Under the pieces are notes generated by a model. The model was not told the origin of the DNA and did no database searches. It saw only the letters and a program-made list of their open reading frames with translations. This document shows, piece after piece, positions 1 to 8,408 of a stretch of DNA of 64,000 nucleotides. The stretch's first letter is position 1. Each line of letters opens with the position of its first letter. This DNA comes from an uncultured Clostridia bacterium. Its GTDB lineage: Bacteria; Bacillota; Clostridia; Christensenellales; Aristaeellaceae. The stretch covers positions 111,064-175,063 of the forward strand of contig CAKTWP010000004.1 in the NCBI GenBank assembly GCA_934630705.1, in the 5' to 3' direction. A program made the position numbers and the translations under genes.

Positions 1-856
1 GGATAAGGATGGCAGGATTCTGAACCGTTATCAGATCGCCACGGCATCTGAGCCCACCTGGGATACGCTGCTGGAAGCGCTGATGCGCTGGGGAGAAGAA
101 AACCTTCCCGCGCCCATTGCTGTGGGCGTAAGCTGCGGCGGGCCGCTGGACAGCGCCCGAGGGGTAATTCTCAGCCCGCCCAATCTGCCCGGTTGGGACG
201 AAGTGCCTGTGACCGCCTGGCTGGAAAAACGGCTGGGCGTGCCCGCCTTTTTGCAGAACGATGCAAACGCCTGCGCGCTGGCGGAATGGCGGTTCGGGGC
301 AGGCCAGGGCGCCCGCTCCATGATCTTTCTCACCTTCGGCACCGGCTTTGGCGCGGGCCTGATTCTGGATGGACGGCTCTATGAGGGGGCCAGCGGCATG
401 GCAGGCGAAATCGGCCATGTGCGCATGGAAAAGGATGGACCGGTGGGCTATGGCAAGGCCGGATCCATGGAGGGCTTTTGTTCCGGGGGCGGATTGCGGC
501 AGCTTTCCCGGCTGGATACCGGCCATGAGGCCACGGCCTGGGAGCTGGCCCAGCGGGCAAACGCAGGCGATGCGCAGGCTGCGGCGGTGCTGGCCCATAG
601 CGCCCGGATGCTGGGCCGGGGGCTGGCGATTCTCATCGATCTGTTCAATCCGGAACGCATCGTGATCGGCAGCATTTTTGCCCGGGCAGAAAAGTGGTTC
701 CGCCCTGAAATGGAAAAAGCCATCGCCCAGGAAGCACTGCCGCAAAGCGCGGCGGCCTGCCGGGTGACGGCGGCCCAATTGGGCGACAGCATTGGCGATG
801 TGGCTGCGGTGACCGTGGCCTGGAACGGATGGAAGGAGCGGCTGCATGACCATTGA
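1..856 (+). CDS. ROK family sugar kinase (5' end outside window)
   Basis: The reading frame is open from the first bases of the window, so the N-terminus is missing; 284 residues are visible. ROK signatures are present: a DANACALAE segment, the GTGFGAG nucleotide-binding loop, and GEIGH. ROK kinases phosphorylate hexoses or N-acetylhexosamines, and some members are regulators. The usual Cys-rich zinc motif (CxCGxxGCxE) is replaced by a stretch without cysteines (GYGKAGSMEG), so zinc-dependent folding of that loop is not expected. The stop overlaps the start of the SIS gene by 11 bp, so the two are translationally coupled and probably act on the same sugar phosphate. The substrate cannot be read from sequence. 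Confidence 0.88.
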   Translation, partial: DKDGRILNRYQIATASEPTWDTLLEALMRWGEENLPAPIAVGVSCGGPLDSARGVILSPPNLPGWDEVPVTAWLEKRLGVPAFLQNDANACALAEWRFGAGQGARSMIFLTFGTGFGAGLILDGRLYEGASGMAGEIGHVRMEKDGPVGYGKAGSMEGFCSGGGLRQLSRLDTGHEATAWELAQRANAGDAQAAAVLAHSARMLGRGLAILIDLFNPERIVIGSIFARAEKWFRPEMEKAIAQEALPQSAAACRVTAAQLGDSIGDVAAVTVAWNGWKERLHDH

Positions 857-1415
857 GGAAAAGCTGAATCTGGCAGTGGACCGCATTGGCAGCAGCTTTC
901 AAGCTGGTGGAAAACTGCTTTTATGCGGAAACGGCGGCAGCGCGGCGGACTGCGCCCATATCACCGGCGAGCTGTGCAAGGGCTTTCTGAAAAAACGCCC
1001 GCTGTCGGACACACTTCGGGCCGCTATCGGCGCGCCCTGGGCAGCGCAATTGCAGCAGGGGCTGCCTGTGGTCGATCTGACGGCCAACAGCGCCCTGATC
1101 GCGGCCATTGTGAATGATCTGGACGGTGGCAACATGTTCGCCCAGCAGGTGATGGCCTATGGCAAACCCGGCGATGTGCTCCTGGGAATTTCCACTTCCG
1201 GCAACGCGGAAAACGTCTGCCGGGCGGTGCAATGCGCCAAAGCGCTGGGGCTGTATACCATTGCTCTCACCGGCCAATCCGGCGGACGGCTGAGCGGCAT
1301 GGCGGATCTGCTTTTGAACGTGGAAGCGCAGGAAACCTACCGGGTGCAGGAGCTGCATCTGCCCTTGTATCATCAGCTCTGCATGCGTCTGGAAGCGCGC
1401 TTTTTCAAGGATTAA
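846..1415 (+). CDS. SIS-domain sugar isomerase, GmhA/phosphoheptose isomerase-like
   Basis: The 189-residue product is one SIS domain. CGNGGSAADCAH near residues 28-39 and GISTSGNAENV near 118-128 are the phosphosugar-binding loops typical of the GmhA/DiaA group. GmhA makes D-glycero-D-manno-heptose 7-phosphate from sedoheptulose 7-phosphate, but in a Gram-positive without visible heptose genes the relative could act on another ketose or amino-sugar phosphate. It overlaps the upstream ROK kinase by 11 bp, pointing to one sugar pathway. A strong hairpin 57 bp downstream closes the unit. Confidence 0.82.
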   Translation: MTIEEKLNLAVDRIGSSFQAGGKLLLCGNGGSAADCAHITGELCKGFLKKRPLSDTLRAAIGAPWAAQLQQGLPVVDLTANSALIAAIVNDLDGGNMFAQQVMAYGKPGDVLLGISTSGNAENVCRAVQCAKALGLYTIALTGQSGGRLSGMADLLLNVEAQETYRVQELHLPLYHQLCMRLEARFFKD

Positions 1416-1472
1416 CGGTTTTTCGGTAAATTCCCTCAAACGCAATCTGAATAACGCCTTTTCTTCAACAGC

Positions 1473-1534
1473 ATACGCCCCGAATGGCATGCGGAAGCGG
1501 CTAACCGTTTCCTCGCCATTCGGGGCGTATTTTC
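1473..1534 (+). terminator. intrinsic terminator after ROK-SIS unit
   Basis: A perfect 16-bp inverted repeat (1473-1488 with 1515-1530, ATACGCCCCGAATGGC on the left) closes a loop that contains a second small stem, and TTTT follows. On the minus strand it lies downstream of rnpB but has no good T-tract there. Confidence 0.7.
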
Positions 1535-1593
1535 GATACAAGCGAATCAATCCAAATCCTTCTGCCAAAAGGAATGCTTGAAACACAGAAAAC

Positions 1594-1932
1594 GTGACAA
1601 AGCGTGGCCTGTAAGCCGGGTTCTGTTGAAAATGGCCATCTATCTATGCGCAAAGTCACCAATGCGCTCCAGCGATACTGCGGGAACAGGACGGGCCGCC
1701 CTATGCGTTCCCTACATCTTGCACCGAATGGGGTTTACATGACGGCACAGTCGCCAGGCCGCCGGTGCGCTCTTGCCGCACCTTTCCATCCTTACCGCGA
1801 AATCGCGGCGGTATCTCTCTGTTGCACTTGCCTTGGAGTCGCCTCCACCAGCCGTTAGCTGGCATCCCGCCCTATGGTGCCCGGACTTTCCTCATGCCTT
1901 GCGGCACGCGGCCATTCAGCCGCCTTTGTCAC
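1594..1932 (-). ncRNA. rnpB: RNase P RNA (A-type bacterial)
   Basis: Read on the minus strand this is the catalytic RNA of RNase P, which matures tRNA 5' ends. The GAGGAAAGTCCGGGC segment near the 5' end (about 1875-1890) and ACAGAACCCGGCTTA near the 3' end (about 1610-1625) are the universally conserved P4/CR-I and CR-V elements. The termini GTGACAAAG (1932-1924) and CTTTGTCAC (1602-1594) pair perfectly as helix P1 and define the ends. Length is about 339 nt. No protein-coding reading of this stretch is credible. Confidence 0.96.
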
Positions 1933-1938
1933 GCCCTG

Positions 1939-1967
1939 ATTATACCGCGTTTCCTCCCGGCTGTCAA
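1939..1967 (-). promoter_or_regulatory. rnpB promoter
   Basis: Exact TTGACA (1967-1962), 17-bp spacer, exact TATAAT (1944-1939). The expected start, 7 nt further on, coincides with the first base of helix P1 at 1932. Confidence 0.9.
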
Positions 1968-1974
1968 CCGCCGG

Positions 1975-3006
1975 TTAATCCTCCCAGCCTTTAGCGGCAT
2001 TCCCATCGCGCTTGGAAATGGCCTTTTGCCGCTTGGCGATGCCGATCCATTCCGCACGGCTTTTCCGGCTGGCCTCCCGGTTCAGGCTCTGGTATTCATC
2101 CCACTGGGCCTGGGTAATTTCCCCGCTGTCGATGGCCGCCCGAACGGCGCAGCCCGGCTCATGGGTATGGGTGCAGTCAGAAAAGCGGCATTGCCCCGCC
2201 AGTGCGGTCAAAGGAGCAAAGGTTTCCCCCACGCCATTTTCCGCATCCACCAGTCCCAGCTCCCGCATACCGGGGGTGTCCATAATCATGGCCCCATTAT
2301 CCAGGGTGAGTATCTGGCGATGGGTGGTGGTATGGCGGCCCTTGCTGTCATCCTCCCGGATGCCGTTCACATCCATCACCGTCCTGCCTGCCAGCGCATT
2401 CACCAGCGTGGATTTGCCCACGCCCGATGAGCCTAAAAACACAGTTACGCTGCCGGGAGTCAGATACGCCCGAACGCCGTCCAGCCCCTGACCGGTCACG
2501 GCGCTGATGGGCAAAACCGGGCAATCCGGAGCTGTTTCCTGAGCGTAGGCGACATATTGCGCCACGTTTGGCGCCTGATCCGCTTTGGTAATCACGATGG
2601 CGTACCGGGCCCCGGACTGCCGCGCCACGGCCAGATAGCGCCGCAGCCGCTTGGGATTAAAATCGTGATTGGCGGAGGTGAGCAGCAGCACGGTATCAAA
2701 ATTGGCCGCCACAGCCTGGGCGTTCCGGCTCCCGGCAAAGCCGTCATAGCGTTGGAACAGGGTACGCCGGGGCAGGGTGGCCATAATCAGGCTATCACCG
2801 CCGGGATTGGGCTGAAAGGCCACAAGGTCGCCTGTAACGGGATAGGCTTCCGATGCGTCATGGTAGTAAACGGACGCCTTGAGCCGCGCAAAGCAGGCCT
2901 CGCCCGCAGCCGTTTGCAGTTGATACCGTTCCTTATGCACCGCGATCACCCGGGCGATGGGCGCGTTGTTTTCCGAATATTGGGTCATTTTTTCTTGATG
3001 ATTCAA
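1975..3006 (-). CDS. rsgA: ribosome small subunit-dependent GTPase RsgA
   Basis: RsgA is a circularly permuted GTPase that assists late 30S maturation. Order in the 343-residue product: N-terminal OB-fold, then G4 (TKAD, about 140), G1/P-loop (GSSGVGKS, about 192), G3 (DTPG, about 243), and a zinc site built from C273, C278, H280/H282 and C286. I chose the TTG at 3006 because AAGGAG lies at 3015-3020 with an 8-nt spacer. The downstream ATG at 2988 lacks a ribosome binding site, and the upstream ATG at 3051 sits inside a terminator hairpin. A structured leader precedes it. Length and domain content are normal for the family. Confidence 0.93.
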   Translation of the reverse strand: MNHQEKMTQYSENNAPIARVIAVHKERYQLQTAAGEACFARLKASVYYHDASEAYPVTGDLVAFQPNPGGDSLIMATLPRRTLFQRYDGFAGSRNAQAVAANFDTVLLLTSANHDFNPKRLRRYLAVARQSGARYAIVITKADQAPNVAQYVAYAQETAPDCPVLPISAVTGQGLDGVRAYLTPGSVTVFLGSSGVGKSTLVNALAGRTVMDVNGIREDDSKGRHTTTHRQILTLDNGAMIMDTPGMRELGLVDAENGVGETFAPLTALAGQCRFSDCTHTHEPGCAVRAAIDSGEITQAQWDEYQSLNREASRKSRAEWIGIAKRQKAISKRDGNAAKGWED

Positions 3007-3250
3007 TGCAGACTCTCCTTTTTTTTCATTTTTTCCATACAAAAAAGCCATGGAAGCAGCCGTGCGGCTTCTTCCATGGCTTTTGGAAAAAACGCTTCAG
3101 GTTACTTGATTACAGGGCATTGCAAACAGACGGGAACCATTCCCCTTTGCCTGCGCCCAGGATATGCAATTACCGGATCACAACCACAGATTCCATTTTC
3201 TTCATCATAACCACATATCCCCTTTCATCTGAAAAAATCGAATCCGCCGC
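3007..3250 (-). promoter_or_regulatory. candidate structured leader/attenuator of rsgA
   Basis: This gap lies between the zinc-ribbon gene and rsgA. On the minus strand it holds, in order: a 12-codon ORF (MMKKMESVVVIR, ATG near 3213) behind AAAGGGG; a nested hairpin at 3158-3115 with paired segments GGGC/GCCC, GCAAA/TTTGC and GGGAA/TTCCC; a perfect 14-bp hairpin followed by T6 (3084-3041); then the rsgA ribosome binding site only about 20 nt further on. That is the arrangement of a transcription attenuator. The simpler reading is an ordinary operon terminator for the zinc-ribbon gene. No convincing promoter was found in the gap. Confidence 0.4.
3041..3084 (-). terminator. intrinsic terminator upstream of rsgA
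   Basis: Perfect 14-bp stem (3084-3071 with 3056-3043, AAAAGCCATGGAAG) with a 14-nt loop and T6 on the minus strand. It ends the dgt-to-zinc-ribbon transcript or acts as an attenuator for rsgA. Confidence 0.8.
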
Positions 3251-3327
3251 ACCCGCCTGCCATTTTATATCCAGCCTCAGGCGCAATCAGACCCTTTATC
3301 GAAAGGCCGCCGATGGGGCCTCATCGA

Positions 3328-4032
3328 TCAAAGCACGATCAGCAGCCGGCCGCAGGTTTCGCATTCCACCAGCTCGCCCGCCTTGATCTTGCGGGATACC
3401 GCAGAGGGAAGCGACATATTGCATCCGCCGCATTGATCCCCATAGAGCTGCGCCAGCGGCGGCACGCTGCGGCGCTTGATGTTCTGATACCGATCCATCA
3501 GATCCTGCTCAATGCCCTTCGCCTTTTCGGCGGCCACGGCCTTGAGCGCCGTCAGCTCCTTGCTCTTTTCCTGATATTCCGCGTCGTAATCCACCTTGAG
3601 CTTGTCAAATTCACCCTTGGCCTTGGCCGCGCGCACCTTCACATCGTGCTGCAGCCGTTCCCGGTCCCCCGCGTCTTTACGGATGCGGCGAATCTCCTGT
3701 TCATAGGTGGTCAGGTTATTCTGGAAGCGGCGCACATCGGCAATGAACTGCTGGGTGCTTTCGCTGTCCTGAGGCGGGTCATTTTCGATCTTGGTCTGCA
3801 GAGATTTGAGCTGGTTTTCCGTCATGGCCACAGCATCCTTCAGCGCTTCCAGCCGGTCCGCCATAGCGGCCACCTCGCCGGTGATGCGCTTCATCACGTT
3901 CTGCTGCTCCAGCAAATAATCCCGATATTTCACCAGCTTCTGGCGGGTGGGCGAGCGCTTGATGGACGCCTCCATTTTATCGGCTTCCATATCCGCCTGC
4001 TGATAATCCCATAAAAGGTGCAACTGATCCAT
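3328..4032 (-). CDS. coiled-coil protein with C-terminal C4 zinc ribbon
   Basis: The 234-residue protein is mostly charged helix, predicted as a long antiparallel coiled coil (about residues 10-180), and ends in a zinc ribbon with cysteines in CGGC and CETC. This is the architecture of the conserved DUF164/CT398-like family, whose exact role is not settled; proposals centre on nucleic-acid or trafficking scaffolds. AAGGAGG lies 10 nt before the ATG at 4032. It is the last gene of the dgt-dnaG-rpoD-trmK-Nif3 operon, 20 bp after the Nif3 gene, a placement common in Clostridia. Confidence 0.85.
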   Translation of the reverse strand: MDQLHLLWDYQQADMEADKMEASIKRSPTRQKLVKYRDYLLEQQNVMKRITGEVAAMADRLEALKDAVAMTENQLKSLQTKIENDPPQDSESTQQFIADVRRFQNNLTTYEQEIRRIRKDAGDRERLQHDVKVRAAKAKGEFDKLKVDYDAEYQEKSKELTALKAVAAEKAKGIEQDLMDRYQNIKRRSVPPLAQLYGDQCGGCNMSLPSAVSRKIKAGELVECETCGRLLIVL

Positions 4033-4052
4033 GGAAAAAAGCCCTCCTTATC

Positions 4053-4808
4053 TTACACACGGCCAAACGGCACGCACGTGGATGGATAAACCTGTATCTT
4101 ACATTGTACATCATCCAGCCGTTTTTGTAAATAGGCTGCCAAAAAGGGAACCAACGGCGCTTCGGTGCCGTAATGGCCGCCATCCAGCAGCACGAAATCA
4201 TTCATCGCCGCGGCCAGTGCGTTATGATGGCGCACCTCGCCGGTGAGCAGCGCCTGCGCCCCCAGCGCTCTGGCTTCCTCCCAGCCCTCGTCATATGCAC
4301 CGCCGCCAATAGCCAGCGTAGTAATCGTCCGATCCGGGCCGTAAAGCCGCACGGGAAACCGCAGCGCATCCGTGGCGTGTGCTTTCAGCGCGGACGCGAT
4401 GAGGGGCGTTTTCAGCTCGCCAAGGAACAGATATTGCCCTGCCTGGCGCAGGTTTTCCAATCCCAGCAGCCGGGCGCAGCTGGCGCTGCCGCTCAGCTCC
4501 GTTTGATCCAGATTGGTGTGCACGCTGATCAGCGCCATCTCCCGCCGCACCATTTCGCACACGATCCGGGCCTCGCAATCCTCTTCCACCAGATTTTTAC
4601 GGGCATGGAAGAACAGCGGATGATGGGACACAATCAGCTCCGCGCCCAGCGCTTTTGCCTCCTCCACCACATCCAGCGTGGCGTCCAGCGCCACCAGCAC
4701 CTTATGAACCGCCCTGTCACGCCGGCCGATCAGCAGGCCCACATTGTCAAAGTCCTCGGCCGTTTCAAAGGGCGCAACCGCCCGCAGGATATCCTCAACG
4801 GTCTGCAC
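4053..4808 (-). CDS. Nif3-like dinuclear metal-centre protein
   Basis: The 251-residue protein carries DNVGLLIG near the N-terminus, LIVSHHPLFFH with the metal-binding histidine pair, and a C-terminal HxxxE-type motif near the last 40 residues. Nif3/YqfO family proteins form toroidal hexamers with a two-metal site; the reaction is uncertain, although GTP cyclohydrolase-like activity has been proposed. It lacks the extra PII-like middle domain of longer Bacillus YqfO. Its start overlaps trmK by 14 bp, a conserved pair in Firmicutes. Confidence 0.9.
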   Translation of the reverse strand: MQTVEDILRAVAPFETAEDFDNVGLLIGRRDRAVHKVLVALDATLDVVEEAKALGAELIVSHHPLFFHARKNLVEEDCEARIVCEMVRREMALISVHTNLDQTELSGSASCARLLGLENLRQAGQYLFLGELKTPLIASALKAHATDALRFPVRLYGPDRTITTLAIGGGAYDEGWEEARALGAQALLTGEVRHHNALAAAMNDFVLLDGGHYGTEAPLVPFLAAYLQKRLDDVQCKIQVYPSTCVPFGRV

Positions 4809-5460
4809 CGTCCCTCACACGTTCATATTCCTCCTTCAGCCATTGCAGCTGCCGCGCCGCCGCATCCGTCCGTTCGCAGGATGTCGCGCCGATCCGCCAT
4901 TGCAGATAAGCGGGATAGCCCTCCGCACAGGATCGGCTCAGGCAGGGGCCCAGAAACAGCATTCGTTCATCCGCTTCCATCTTTCCGGGCACGGCACGCA
5001 TCACCACATAAAACCGGCCGGCCGCCCGGGCGATTTCCTCCCGTTCCAGGGTATAATCCAGCCTATGCAGTGTTTCGCGCACCAGCGGCAGCTGGGTATG
5101 GGCGGACAGCACCAGCGCCGCGCCCTGCAGCTTTTCCCGGCCGGACAACAGAATTTTGGACAGGGTATGGCCGCCCATGCCCAAAATGGCAATGGCCTGC
5201 GTCTGCTGATGCAGCGCCGCCAGCCCATCCCCCACTTCAATGTCAGCCCGCTCGCTGAGTCCATGGAGTGCCAGCAGCCGTCTTGCCTTTTCCAGAGATT
5301 CCGCGCTGATATCCGCCACGCACATTCGTTTGCACCGGTCATTTGCCAGCAGATAACAAGATAACCGCCCGTGGTCGGCCCCGATATCGGCGCCGTAATC
5401 ACAGGCGGGAAACATGGCTGCCGCGCGGGACAGCCGGTCGTCTAAGCTTGGCAGGCGCAT
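4795..5460 (-). CDS. trmK: tRNA (adenine-22-N1)-methyltransferase TrmK
   Basis: This class I SAM-dependent methyltransferase (221 residues) modifies A22 of certain tRNAs. The SAM-binding motif DIGADHGRLSCYL is near residue 25, an acidic motif follows (VADISAESL), and GMGG is near residue 98, all characteristic of TrmK. A lysine- and arginine-bearing helical tail completes the family length. Its ATG shares one base with the rpoD stop (TGATG), so it is translationally coupled to the sigma factor gene, and it overlaps the next gene. Confidence 0.93.
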   Translation of the reverse strand: MRLPSLDDRLSRAAAMFPACDYGADIGADHGRLSCYLLANDRCKRMCVADISAESLEKARRLLALHGLSERADIEVGDGLAALHQQTQAIAILGMGGHTLSKILLSGREKLQGAALVLSAHTQLPLVRETLHRLDYTLEREEIARAAGRFYVVMRAVPGKMEADERMLFLGPCLSRSCAEGYPAYLQWRIGATSCERTDAAARQLQWLKEEYERVRDGADR

Positions 5461-6545
5461 CAGTCCAGATAGTCCTTCAGCTTCTTGCTGCGGCTGGGAT
5501 GACGCAGCTTGCGCAGGGCCTTGGCCTCGATCTGGCGGATGCGTTCACGGGTCACCTTGAATTCCTTGCCCACTTCCTCCAGCGTGCGCTGGTGGCCGTC
5601 ATCCAGGCCAAACCGCAGCCGCAGCACCTTTTCCTCCCGGGGGGTCAGGGTATCCAGCACGTCCCAGAGCTGTTCCTTCATCAACGCATGGGAGGCGGCT
5701 TCGGCAGGGGCGGGGGCATTTTCATCCATCAGGAAATCGCCCAGATGGCTGTCTTCTTCCTCGCCGATTGGCGTTTCCAGCGATACGGGCTCCTGAGCAA
5801 TCTTGATGATCTCCCGCACCTTGCTTTCGCTGATGCCCATGGCCTTGGCGATTTCCTCGGGCGTGGGCTCCCGGCCATATTCCTGAAGCAGCTGCCGGGA
5901 TACCCGGATCAGCTTATTGATGGTTTCCACCATATGCACCGGGATACGAATGGTGCGGGCCTGATCCGCGATGGCACGGGTAATGGCCTGACGAATCCAC
6001 CAGGTGGCGTAGGTGGAAAACTTATAGCCCTTGCGGTAATCGAATTTTTCCACGGCCTTAATCAGGCCCAGATTGCCTTCCTGAATCAGATCCAGAAAGA
6101 GCATGCCCCGGCCCACATAACGCTTGGCGATGGACACCACCAGGCGCAGATTGGCCTCGGCCAGCTTTTTCTTGGCTTCCTCGTCGCCCTGCTCCATCCG
6201 CTGGGCGATTTCGATTTCTTCCTCCGCAGTCAAAAGGGGCACCCGGCCGATCTCCTTAAGATACATGCGCACGGGATCATCGATGCTGATGCCCTCGGTC
6301 ATGCTGCTCAGATCCAGATTCTCCGGCAGGGGCTCAGTCTTTTCGGGCTCGGCATCCGCCTCGCCGCGGGTCACGTTAATGCCCATGCCTTCAAAGGTTT
6401 CCAAAATGTTATCAAACTGCTCAGGGTCGATTTCATAGTTGGCAAGTTTGGTAATGATTTCGTCGTACGTCAACGTGCCTTTTTTCTTGCCCAGTTCATA
6501 AAGTTCGTTCAGCTTCGCCTGTTTCACGTCCATCTGCGTGCTCAT
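5460..6545 (-). CDS. rpoD: housekeeping RNA polymerase sigma factor (SigA/RpoD)
   Basis: Primary sigma factor, 361 residues. Visible regions: short region 1.1 (residues 5-55), an acidic linker (60-80), region 1.2 (DDPVRMYLKEIG, 89-100), region 2 with the -10-recognition helix around YATWWIRQAITRAI (179-192), region 3 (210-250), and region 4 with helix-turn-helix (TLEEVGKEFKVTRERIRQIE, 321-340). The ATG at 6545 has AGAGGAG about 9 nt upstream; an in-frame extension to 6728 lies within dnaG and is not coding for this protein. It follows dnaG by 23 bp, the classic macromolecular-synthesis operon order. The intact region 4 fits the consensus promoters seen throughout the window. Confidence 0.97.
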   Translation of the reverse strand: MSTQMDVKQAKLNELYELGKKKGTLTYDEIITKLANYEIDPEQFDNILETFEGMGINVTRGEADAEPEKTEPLPENLDLSSMTEGISIDDPVRMYLKEIGRVPLLTAEEEIEIAQRMEQGDEEAKKKLAEANLRLVVSIAKRYVGRGMLFLDLIQEGNLGLIKAVEKFDYRKGYKFSTYATWWIRQAITRAIADQARTIRIPVHMVETINKLIRVSRQLLQEYGREPTPEEIAKAMGISESKVREIIKIAQEPVSLETPIGEEEDSHLGDFLMDENAPAPAEAASHALMKEQLWDVLDTLTPREEKVLRLRFGLDDGHQRTLEEVGKEFKVTRERIRQIEAKALRKLRHPSRSKKLKDYLD

Positions 6546-6568
6546 TGGGCGCCACTCCTCTCTTGCCG

Positions 6569-8329
6569 TCAGCGGCCCTGCTGCTTTAACCGGGCCAGTT
6601 CTTTGGAAAGCTCCGCCACCTCTTTCAGGGCGTTTGCCCGGGCAGAAGGATCCTGGGCGGAGCGCATCAGGTCTGTCATCGCCTGAATATCCTGCTGCAA
6701 ATGCTGGATATGCAGATTGCGCAGGCAATCGCCCGCGATAACGGCGGCATTTTCCCGTTCGTCATCGCTGAGCATGGTAAACACTTCTCCGGCGGCCTGA
6801 CGGATTTCATCCGTTTCCGCGCCGGCCATAATATCGGCAGGCAGCTGGCCGGAAAGCAGCCGCTGCGCAATGCCGCGCAGGATTTCATCGCTGAAATCCT
6901 CGGTTTTCGCCATCCCGGGCGGCAGCTTGCCCGTGGCCAGCAGGGCCAGCATGGTCTGCTCCGCCCGATAGCCTTCGGGCAAACGGGTGCGCTTTGGGGA
7001 TAAGGTTTCCCGCAAAGGCTCCGGTTTATGCTGCTGCCCCACGCTTTCGGGCGAAACGCCGATCTGCGCCAGCAGCACTTCCTTTGTAAACCCCGTCTGC
7101 ACGGAAAGCAGCTCCAGATAATTTTCCAGCTCCACCGGCTCGCGCACCTTGCGCAGCAGCGCCGCGCAGCCCTTGGCGTATTCCGTGCGGCCTTCCTGGG
7201 TTTCCAGATCGTTTTTCAGCCGCAATCGCTGCATTTGATAGCTCACCGCGGACATGGGCTGCAGCGCCTGAAAGGCTTCCAGCCCCCGCTGACGGATAAA
7301 TTCATCCGGATCCAGCCCATCCGGGAAATACAGCACCTTGGCCGGCACGGCTTCGGTTTCAAAAATGCCCAGTGCCCGCTCGATGGCGTGCTGGCCGGCT
7401 TCGTCCCCATCATAGGCCACCCAGACCTCCGGGGCAAAGCGCTTGAGCAGCCGGGCCTGTTCATTGGTCAGAGATGTGCCCAGCGTGGCCACCGCCCCGC
7501 TCACCCCGGCCTGGGTAATGGCCACCACGTCCATATAGCCTTCCACCAGCACAATCCGCTTCAGTTCCCGGAGCTTGCGCACCAGATTGATGGCGTAAAC
7601 GCCCTTGCGTTTGTTGAAAACCGGGGTATCGGACGTGTTCAGATATTTGGGCTTGGCATCGCCCATGGCCCGGCCGCCAAACCCCAGCACGTTATTTTGC
7701 TGATCAATGATGGGAAACATGGCGCGATTGCGGAACATGTCGAAGGCATGATCCCCCTTCACCACCGAAAGCCCGGCCTGGCTCAGCTCCTGCATGGTAT
7801 AGCCCTTGCCCATCAAAAACGCGGTCAGATCATCCCAGCGATCCACCGACGCGCCCAGGCCGAACCGGCGGATAATCCCGTCATCCAGCCCGCGGCCATG
7901 GAGATAATCCAGAATGGCCTTGCCCTCCGGCTGCCAGAGCCGGTCATGATAAAAGCGGGCGGCCTCCCGGTTGGCGGCCAGCAGCCGTTCCCGCTGGCTG
8001 CGGCGGCGTTCATAGTCCGGATCGTCCTCCATTTCGGGGAGCGGCATATGCATTCTGTCCGCCAGCAGCTTCACGGCCTCGATAAACGAGCACCGCTCCA
8101 TCTCCATCACGAACTGCACCACGTTGCCTCCGGCCTTGCAGCCGAAGCAGTAATACAGATTCAGATCGGCGTTCACGGAGAAGGAAGGGGTTTTCTCATG
8201 ATGGAAGGGGCAAAGGCCCCAATATCTGCGCCCATCCTTTTTCAGCGGCAGATAACCGGAAACGACAGATACGATATCCGCTCGGGCATACAATTCATCC
8301 AGCCATGCCGCCGGAATGCGTCCTGCCAT
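6569..8329 (-). CDS. dnaG: DNA primase DnaG
   Basis: DnaG makes RNA primers for the replication fork. The 586-residue protein begins with the CHC2 zinc site (C40, H43, C61, C64) followed by the RNA-polymerase core and TOPRIM motifs (VLVEGYMDV near 260 and AYDGDEAG near 308). A C-terminal helicase-interacting region of normal length follows. The ATG at 8329 has AAGGGAGG at the right spacing; the in-frame ATG at 8356 has no ribosome binding site. It lies 79 bp after dgt and 23 bp before rpoD. Confidence 0.97.
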   Translation of the reverse strand: MAGRIPAAWLDELYARADIVSVVSGYLPLKKDGRRYWGLCPFHHEKTPSFSVNADLNLYYCFGCKAGGNVVQFVMEMERCSFIEAVKLLADRMHMPLPEMEDDPDYERRRSQRERLLAANREAARFYHDRLWQPEGKAILDYLHGRGLDDGIIRRFGLGASVDRWDDLTAFLMGKGYTMQELSQAGLSVVKGDHAFDMFRNRAMFPIIDQQNNVLGFGGRAMGDAKPKYLNTSDTPVFNKRKGVYAINLVRKLRELKRIVLVEGYMDVVAITQAGVSGAVATLGTSLTNEQARLLKRFAPEVWVAYDGDEAGQHAIERALGIFETEAVPAKVLYFPDGLDPDEFIRQRGLEAFQALQPMSAVSYQMQRLRLKNDLETQEGRTEYAKGCAALLRKVREPVELENYLELLSVQTGFTKEVLLAQIGVSPESVGQQHKPEPLRETLSPKRTRLPEGYRAEQTMLALLATGKLPPGMAKTEDFSDEILRGIAQRLLSGQLPADIMAGAETDEIRQAAGEVFTMLSDDERENAAVIAGDCLRNLHIQHLQQDIQAMTDLMRSAQDPSARANALKEVAELSKELARLKQQGR

Positions 8330-8408
8330 TCCCGTCCCTCCCTTCATGGGTGGCATAATTCGCGGTCAAGCGTCATTTTCCTGCAAAAAAACTGATTTTT
8401 TGCGGATT

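Noticed and set aside
1604..1858. Short open frames within the rnpB region
   Set aside because: They lie inside the RNase P RNA with its conserved elements and have no ribosome binding site.
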